A DNA stretch of 11,858 bases from Ahrensia sp. Lineage in GTDB: Bacteria; Pseudomonadota; Alphaproteobacteria; Rhizobiales; Rhizobiaceae. The position numbers were made by a program, and so were the translations under genes. The stretch covers positions 1 to 11,858 of the forward strand of contig QILU01000118.1 of NCBI GenBank assembly GCA_003233475.1, in the 5' to 3' direction. Below are positions 7,545 through 11,858 of the stretch, piece by piece. The first letter of the stretch is position 1. Each line of letters begins with the position of its first letter. Below the pieces are notes generated by a model that was not told where the DNA came from, ran no database searches, and worked only from the letters and a program-made list of their open reading frames with translations.

Positions 7545-7563
7545 GGACAGTACTCGCGACCAC

Positions 7564-8652
7564 TTACGCCGGTTTCAAATAATCTGCTTTGTTGTGTTTT
7601 TCCAATACCTCTGCAAACCGGCGGGCAAAGGCTTCATCGGCCAACTGTTTGCGCCGTTGAATATCCTTGGTGGAAACCATGTTTTTCTCATGCATTTCCA
7701 ACAGATCACCAATATGGCTTTGGGCGGCGGCACCAATTCCGGCCATGGTGCTTTCAGCCGCCGTATCAACCTTATTACCAAGGGTGTTGATCTTGTGGGC
7801 CACATCCTGTTGGGCTGCGGTTTTCAACGAATCTTCCAGCGCCTTATACAAAACAATGCGCTGCTCGGTATCAATCGTCAGTTTGTTAATCAGCGTCGCT
7901 TGCGCGGCTTTTTGATTGTTCAATGAATCAACAAAGGTTTGGAACATGGAAGTATAGCGCTCCAATGTCTGGCTTTCCGCCAGAAGCTCCTGCTCTTTGG
8001 CCTGTTTGGCATTGTATTCGGTTGCCAGTTTAGAGCGTTCACCCTCAAGGTTTGCGCGTTTTTTCTGATTGGTGGAGACTGAAATCTGATTTTCCAGATC
8101 AAGCAACATGGGGTTCAGTTCTTCAATACGCTTTTGGGTTTCCTCCAGCGTGTTGATTGTTGATTTACGCCGTTCAATAACTTGCCGCAGGCTGGCTTCT
8201 GAAGTTTCATAGCGTTCCTCAAGAACTTTTTCCTGGTCCTGGAGAATACCGGTAATCGTATTGGATTTTGTCAGCAACTCCTGCAAGTTTCCGGAAAGCG
8301 ACATGTTGCGAACCCGTTCGGTGCGCATGCGTTGGGCTTTTTGCTTAGAGAAAATACCAATGAATTTTTCATAAGTCGTATAACTTTTCATCGATTCAAA
8401 TTCAGCGCCAAATACGTTTGTCGCATCTTCCAACCCGATTATAAGGTCAGCAATATTGCCTTCCATCAGCTTTTGCTGTCGCAAGACGTCGTCTATTCGA
8501 GCATTTTCAATATCAAAATCCGCATCACCAATGGTTTTGGCCTTGGCCAGTTTATCCATAACCACCCCGCTTTGTTCAAGCTTGGAGCGCATTTCATCAA
8601 CGGTGGTTCTGGTTTTTTCGATCTCGTGATCAAATTTTGACATGTCGGCCAT
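7564..8652 (-). CDS. Coiled-coil protein, possibly distantly TelA-like
   Basis: The 362-residue protein is almost entirely predicted helix. Heptad-like coiled-coil stretches are clear at about residues 5-40 and 135-235, rich in Glu, Lys, Gln and Leu. The C-terminal part, about 265-352 (IVLYKALEDSLKTAAQQDVA, IGDLLEMHEKNMVSTKDIQR, then ADEAFARRFAEVLEKH), faintly resembles the end of TelA/KlaA toxic-anion-resistance proteins in length, helical layout and the E-x-G/N-x-V-x-x-x-x-L/I turn; this is a weak, by-eye similarity. No membrane segment or signal peptide is present. The ATG at 8652 (MADMSKFDHEIEK) is preferred over an upstream start at 8679 because GAGAGAGG lies 8 nt before it. It is the first gene of the cluster, downstream of a dyad that may be an operator. 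A scaffold role for the AAA+ system is inferred. Confidence 0.85.
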   Translation of the reverse strand: MADMSKFDHEIEKTRTTVDEMRSKLEQSGVVMDKLAKAKTIGDADFDIENARIDDVLRQQKLMEGNIADLIIGLEDATNVFGAEFESMKSYTTYEKFIGIFSKQKAQRMRTERVRNMSLSGNLQELLTKSNTITGILQDQEKVLEERYETSEASLRQVIERRKSTINTLEETQKRIEELNPMLLDLENQISVSTNQKKRANLEGERSKLATEYNAKQAKEQELLAESQTLERYTSMFQTFVDSLNNQKAAQATLINKLTIDTEQRIVLYKALEDSLKTAAQQDVAHKINTLGNKVDTAAESTMAGIGAAAQSHIGDLLEMHEKNMVSTKDIQRRKQLADEAFARRFAEVLEKHNKADYLKPA

Positions 8653-8678
8653 GGAATATCCTCTCTCTTTTGCCCGCA

Positions 8679-8707
8679 ATATTGAGCATCACTATTTTGC
8701 TCAATAT
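8679..8707. promoter_or_regulatory. Perfect 10-bp dyad upstream of the five-gene cluster
   Basis: Arms ATATTGAGCA (8679-8688) and TGCTCAATAT (8698-8707) are perfectly complementary with a 9-base spacer. The dyad lies 27 nt upstream of the coiled-coil gene. On the minus strand a weak promoter match, TTGAGC with 17 bp to TATTGC, is built from its two arms. It could be an operator over a promoter or an mRNA hairpin. No T tract follows, so a terminator is unlikely. Confidence 0.55.
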
Positions 8708-8766
8708 AGGGATAAATGCAGAGAACTCCAGCTAGAACCGACTAAAATCAGTCCTTATATGAAGAA

Positions 8767-10911
8767 TTAAACGCCGATTTCACGAACGAGGATTTTGAGA
8801 ACCTGGCGTTTTACCCGGGTGTAAAAGCTTTCCGGCGCGCCTGTTATTACCGACACCCCCCGCACAACCTTTTGCGGTACCGCCACCCGGTCGCTTTTTG
8901 CCGTAGCCATTGCCACCGCGTAAAACGCTTCAAGGGGTCGTAATGCCTCGTTTTGCGTTTCCTCAATGGCAATGCTCCCACCGTAGGGAAGCGCCAGATA
9001 GGGTTCATCCAGAGATTCAGAACTGGCTTCAGCCACATTCACCACATGAATTTTTACAATCGGCAATTCCGGATTATCCGGAATAAATTTAGCCACCGCT
9101 CCGGATTTGAACCGAAACACGCTCTGCTCGCTCACATAGCCTTTTATGCGGGGTGAATTGCGGGTTTGCAAAACCGCCATCGGGGTTCTTGAATTAACCC
9201 ACAAATCGGCATGAAGTTCGGGATCCAGATCGGCAACAACACCGGCAAACCGGGCGCGCACGGTAAGCTTTTGAGTAACCCTTTTAAGGCCCTCAATTTC
9301 TTCCACCACTTCTTTCAACTCATTGGTCAAAACAATCAGGGATGCCCGGTCTTCAACATCTGATCCAATTCTATCGATCCGCGTTTCCAGCAGGGACTTG
9401 CGTTCTTTTGCCAATACAAAATCCCGCATCAGTTTTGGCGAACTGAGTTGAAACAACACCTGCTCTTTTTTTACTGAATCCCCATTGGCAACCTTGATTG
9501 CGGTAACTTTCGCCGCAAAGGGGGCAAAGATTGCCTGTTCCTGTTCGGCAGTCATTAATGCCGGGATGGTGATTTTTGTGGACCAGGGAATAACAGCCAA
9601 AACCCCAAAACCGGCCACAATACCTGCGGATATCCAAAACCGTAATGAAAACATGATTTTTCCTTTTATTGACCACCAGTGCTTCATTTCGCGCCCTATT
9701 GGCATCAAAATGAACCAGACAATTTCAATGACAAACAACAATATGCCGATGAGTTTAATAAAAAATGTGTAGACCAGCAGGGCAATCCCCAGGAACAAAA
9801 AGAACCGGTAAATCCAGGTTGCCCATGCATGAACAATAATTATGCGTCGCAACTTTGGTGAAAGTTCTTCCGGCGCCGGTTCCCCCAGCTTAAAAAACAA
9901 TTCCCGCATGCGCCAGCGCGCCATATCAAAACCACGGTTTTGCATGTTGTGAAAACCCAGCATATCGGACAGAATATAATACCCGTCAAACCGCATCAGC
10001 GGGTTCAAATTCACCACCAGTGAAGTGATCCACGACGTGGTGGCAATAGCAAAGAAAGAAAGTCGCAACCCGCCCTCTGGAAGAAACACCCAGATCAATG
10101 TGGCGATGGACGCAAGAGCAAGTTCCGTAAACACCCCTGCCCCGTCAATCATCAGCCGTTTGCGCCGTGAGTTCAGCCGCCATGCACCGCTTGTATCGGT
10201 ATAAAGAACCGGCATCAGCACCATAAATGCAATGCCAATCGTCGGCACCCGCAGGCCATAGCGCACACTCATATAAGAATGGCCAAGCTCATGCAGAGAT
10301 TTCACAATCACCAGACTGATCCCGTAAAGCGCCGCCCCCTGCCAGGAAAGCATGAACTGAAACGTACCGCTGAATTGCTCCCATTGGCGCGAAACAAGAT
10401 ACAGCCCCGTAATCCCGATCAGTACATAAATCCACACCGCTGTGCGCGTGAACAAGGGCGAAACAAACGGCCAGGTCGCCTGCAAAAATCTATCCGGACG
10501 AAACAACGGTATCCGAAAAAACAAATAGGAATGCATGGCCCTGGAGAACCATGATTTTTTGGCCCCCGCTTCTTTCTCTGCCATGGTTTTATAATCGGCA
10601 CCGGGAATATCGCGCACCAAAGCATTGGATATCAGAAAGTGGATCGCCTCCCCCACTTCATCTTCTGTCACAATGCGGCCAAATTCCACCTGCACCCGGC
10701 GCACCAGTTTTTCCACCGTGCCCACCCGCCATAACATAAGCATGTCGAGCAGCTCCCGGCCAATTTCAAAATAGCGATTGGAAACGGCGTCATAAATGAC
10801 CCAGGCAGGCGCACCATTGCTTTGGGCGGCCGTTGGAACAATCTCCAGATCATCCCGCAATATGGGAAGCGGAGCGCTCTCTTTTTCTTCCTGTTTTAAT
10901 AGCCCGTCCAT
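8767..10911 (-). CDS. PqqD-like / M50 metalloprotease / HlyD adaptor fusion
   Basis: This 714-residue inner-membrane protein has three parts. Residues about 15-105 look like a PqqD-type winged-helix domain (PILRDDLEIVP, WVIYDAVSNRYFEIG, AIHFLISNALVRD), a fold that often binds peptides. Residues about 155-445 are a polytopic M50 (site-2-protease-like) domain: HELGH (207-211) gives two zinc ligands and the catalytic Glu208, and NPLMRFDGYY supplies the third ligand, Asp309. At least six membrane segments surround these motifs. Residues about 446-714 resemble a HlyD-type periplasmic adaptor: a lipoyl-like half motif (APFAAKVTAIKVANGDSVKK), a helical hairpin (500-548) and the returning half (VRARFAGVVADLD). 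All active-site residues are present, so it may be catalytic. The gene starts inside the end of the upstream HlyD gene (16-nt overlap), with a weak GGTGG ribosome site, suggesting translational coupling. Such fusions are usually linked to peptide or protein export; the substrate is unknown. Confidence 0.9.
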   Translation of the reverse strand: MDGLLKQEEKESAPLPILRDDLEIVPTAAQSNGAPAWVIYDAVSNRYFEIGRELLDMLMLWRVGTVEKLVRRVQVEFGRIVTEDEVGEAIHFLISNALVRDIPGADYKTMAEKEAGAKKSWFSRAMHSYLFFRIPLFRPDRFLQATWPFVSPLFTRTAVWIYVLIGITGLYLVSRQWEQFSGTFQFMLSWQGAALYGISLVIVKSLHELGHSYMSVRYGLRVPTIGIAFMVLMPVLYTDTSGAWRLNSRRKRLMIDGAGVFTELALASIATLIWVFLPEGGLRLSFFAIATTSWITSLVVNLNPLMRFDGYYILSDMLGFHNMQNRGFDMARWRMRELFFKLGEPAPEELSPKLRRIIIVHAWATWIYRFFLFLGIALLVYTFFIKLIGILLFVIEIVWFILMPIGREMKHWWSIKGKIMFSLRFWISAGIVAGFGVLAVIPWSTKITIPALMTAEQEQAIFAPFAAKVTAIKVANGDSVKKEQVLFQLSSPKLMRDFVLAKERKSLLETRIDRIGSDVEDRASLIVLTNELKEVVEEIEGLKRVTQKLTVRARFAGVVADLDPELHADLWVNSRTPMAVLQTRNSPRIKGYVSEQSVFRFKSGAVAKFIPDNPELPIVKIHVVNVAEASSESLDEPYLALPYGGSIAIEETQNEALRPLEAFYAVAMATAKSDRVAVPQKVVRGVSVITGAPESFYTRVKRQVLKILVREIGV

Positions 10912-11858
10912 TGCCGAACCACCGAAAGAGGTTTGCGAAACAGATAATATGCCAGGGAGACTTCTTCGCCAAATATTTTGGCCGTACCGCGCAATCCAAT
11001 GCGGGGCACTTTGCTATTCTCATCCGTCAGAAATCTTGCCCGCACACGATAACTCAAAATACCTTCACCATCGACCTGGGCATTAAAACTTGCGCTGATC
11101 AACACAGCCTCGATCGATTGCAGCGGGGCACTTTCGAGGTAGAGTTCAACCCGTGCGCCTTTGTTCAAAACAATCGCATCAGAAATCGGCAGATTAACCG
11201 TTACCTCAACTTTGGAAGGATCCGCAATGCGCATAATGCGTTCACCGGTAGAAACCGGGCGGCCTGTCCAGGTATCCTTGTTGGCGAATATAACCAGTCC
11301 CGAACGGCCAGCTTTTACCGCGGTGTTTTTCAACAACTCACGGGCATAATCATATTCACCCGCCTTCAACTGAAGTTCGGATTTCGATATGGACAACTCA
11401 CGCTTGGCGCGGGGGTCTGAAAAAGAAGTACGCAGGTTTTGCTGATAACGGGCTTCAGCCACCCCGACCGCCTGGCCGGCAAGCTTCACCCGGTTACGCA
11501 AATCCGTATCGTTATAATTGAAAAGAAGATCGCCTTTTTTAACTTTGGTATTAGGGTCAATCGCAATTTTTTCGACGGTGCCATCAATCGGAGCCGCCAC
11601 GATAAACGCATTCAAAGGCGTAACTTCCGCAGGCGCAAGCACAGACAAAGGCAGCGGAATAAAGGCCGCACCAAACATTCCAACCAGAGCAATCGACCAA
11701 AGAAGCGATTTGGAACGCAGCTTGCGTTTTGCTCTTTTAGGCCCGCTCAACGCTTCCCATGAGTGGGAAAATGTTTCGCACAATCGGGCAGCCGCCACCA
11801 GGCTCTTTTCATCCCATTCACTCTCGCGGGTGAACATCATATTGGCAAACACCGTTCC
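10896..11858 (-). CDS. HlyD-family membrane-fusion adaptor, 5' end beyond window
   Basis: The frame is open to the right edge, so the start lies outside; the in-window GTG at 11852 is probably internal. Counting from it, residues 1-35 are a charged cytoplasmic stretch that could be the end of a larger N-terminal domain. A membrane segment follows at about 49-70, then a lipoyl-like half motif (APIDGTVEKIAIDPNTKVKK, 87-106), a helical hairpin (about 115-172), the second half motif (VKAGRSGLVIFANKDTWTGR) and a beta-barrel-like end (209-300). This is the layout of periplasmic adaptors that connect inner-membrane transporters to outer-membrane channels. The gene overlaps the M50-HlyD fusion, so the two adaptors probably form one complex. 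No ABC transporter or TolC-like channel is visible in the window. Confidence 0.88.
   Translation of the reverse strand, partial: GTVFANMMFTRESEWDEKSLVAAARLCETFSHSWEALSGPKRAKRKLRSKSLLWSIALVGMFGAAFIPLPLSVLAPAEVTPLNAFIVAAPIDGTVEKIAIDPNTKVKKGDLLFNYNDTDLRNRVKLAGQAVGVAEARYQQNLRTSFSDPRAKRELSISKSELQLKAGEYDYARELLKNTAVKAGRSGLVIFANKDTWTGRPVSTGERIMRIADPSKVEVTVNLPISDAIVLNKGARVELYLESAPLQSIEAVLISASFNAQVDGEGILSYRVRARFLTDENSKVPRIGLRGTAKIFGEEVSLAYYLFRKPLSVVRQWTGY

Noticed and set aside
8740..8753. Hairpin GACT-6-AGTC after the M50-HlyD stop codon as a terminator
   Set aside because: The stem is only 4 bp and no T tract follows, which is expected by chance.
10833..11420. 195-codon plus-strand frame opposite the HlyD gene
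   Set aside because: Antisense shadow of a clear HlyD coding region; no ribosome site or family resemblance.

Overview
The window looks like chromosomal DNA of an alphaproteobacterium, most likely of the Hyphomicrobiales/Rhizobiales. The main reason is a rhizobial-type trp attenuation locus at the left: a 14-codon leader peptide ending in WWWAR, a transcription attenuator, and a TrpE protein closest to the fused TrpE(G) type. Base composition is moderate, lower than in many rhizobia. All convincing genes lie on the minus strand, so transcription runs from right to left. No rRNA, tRNA, CRISPR array or insertion sequence was seen.

Layout in transcription order (right to left). (1) 11858-8767: a HlyD-type membrane-fusion adaptor cut by the window edge, overlapping by 16 nt a 714-residue protein that joins a PqqD-like N-terminal domain, a polytopic M50 (site-2-protease-like) zinc metalloprotease with HELGH and a distal Asp ligand, and a C-terminal HlyD/biotinyl-lipoyl-like adaptor. 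(2) 8766-8653: a short gap with a perfect 10-bp dyad. (3) 8652-2012: five closely packed genes encoding a coiled-coil protein with a faint TelA-like C-terminus, an unrecognised soluble protein, a classical-clade AAA+ ATPase, a DUF6638-like protein and a membrane-anchored DUF2333-like protein. Gaps are 2-33 nt, so they are probably co-transcribed. (4) 2011-1655: about 360 nt without a credible gene, holding five inverted repeats. (5) 1654-1: the trpL leader and attenuator, then trpE(G), which carries a single-base frameshift near 857 and runs off the left edge.

How the genes may work together. The HlyD/M50-HlyD pair is an inner-membrane, periplasm-facing module of the kind associated with peptide or protein export or processing. 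The AAA+ cluster beside it has one ATP-driven motor, one coiled-coil scaffold, one membrane-anchored partner and two proteins of unknown function, so a multi-protein envelope machine is a reasonable hypothesis. No experimental function is known to me for the five-gene set, and it is the best candidate here for an undescribed system. The trp locus is a separate transcription unit: its leader has every element of ribosome-mediated attenuation, and a promoter-like sequence is placed so that the mRNA would start at the trpL AUG (a leaderless leader peptide).
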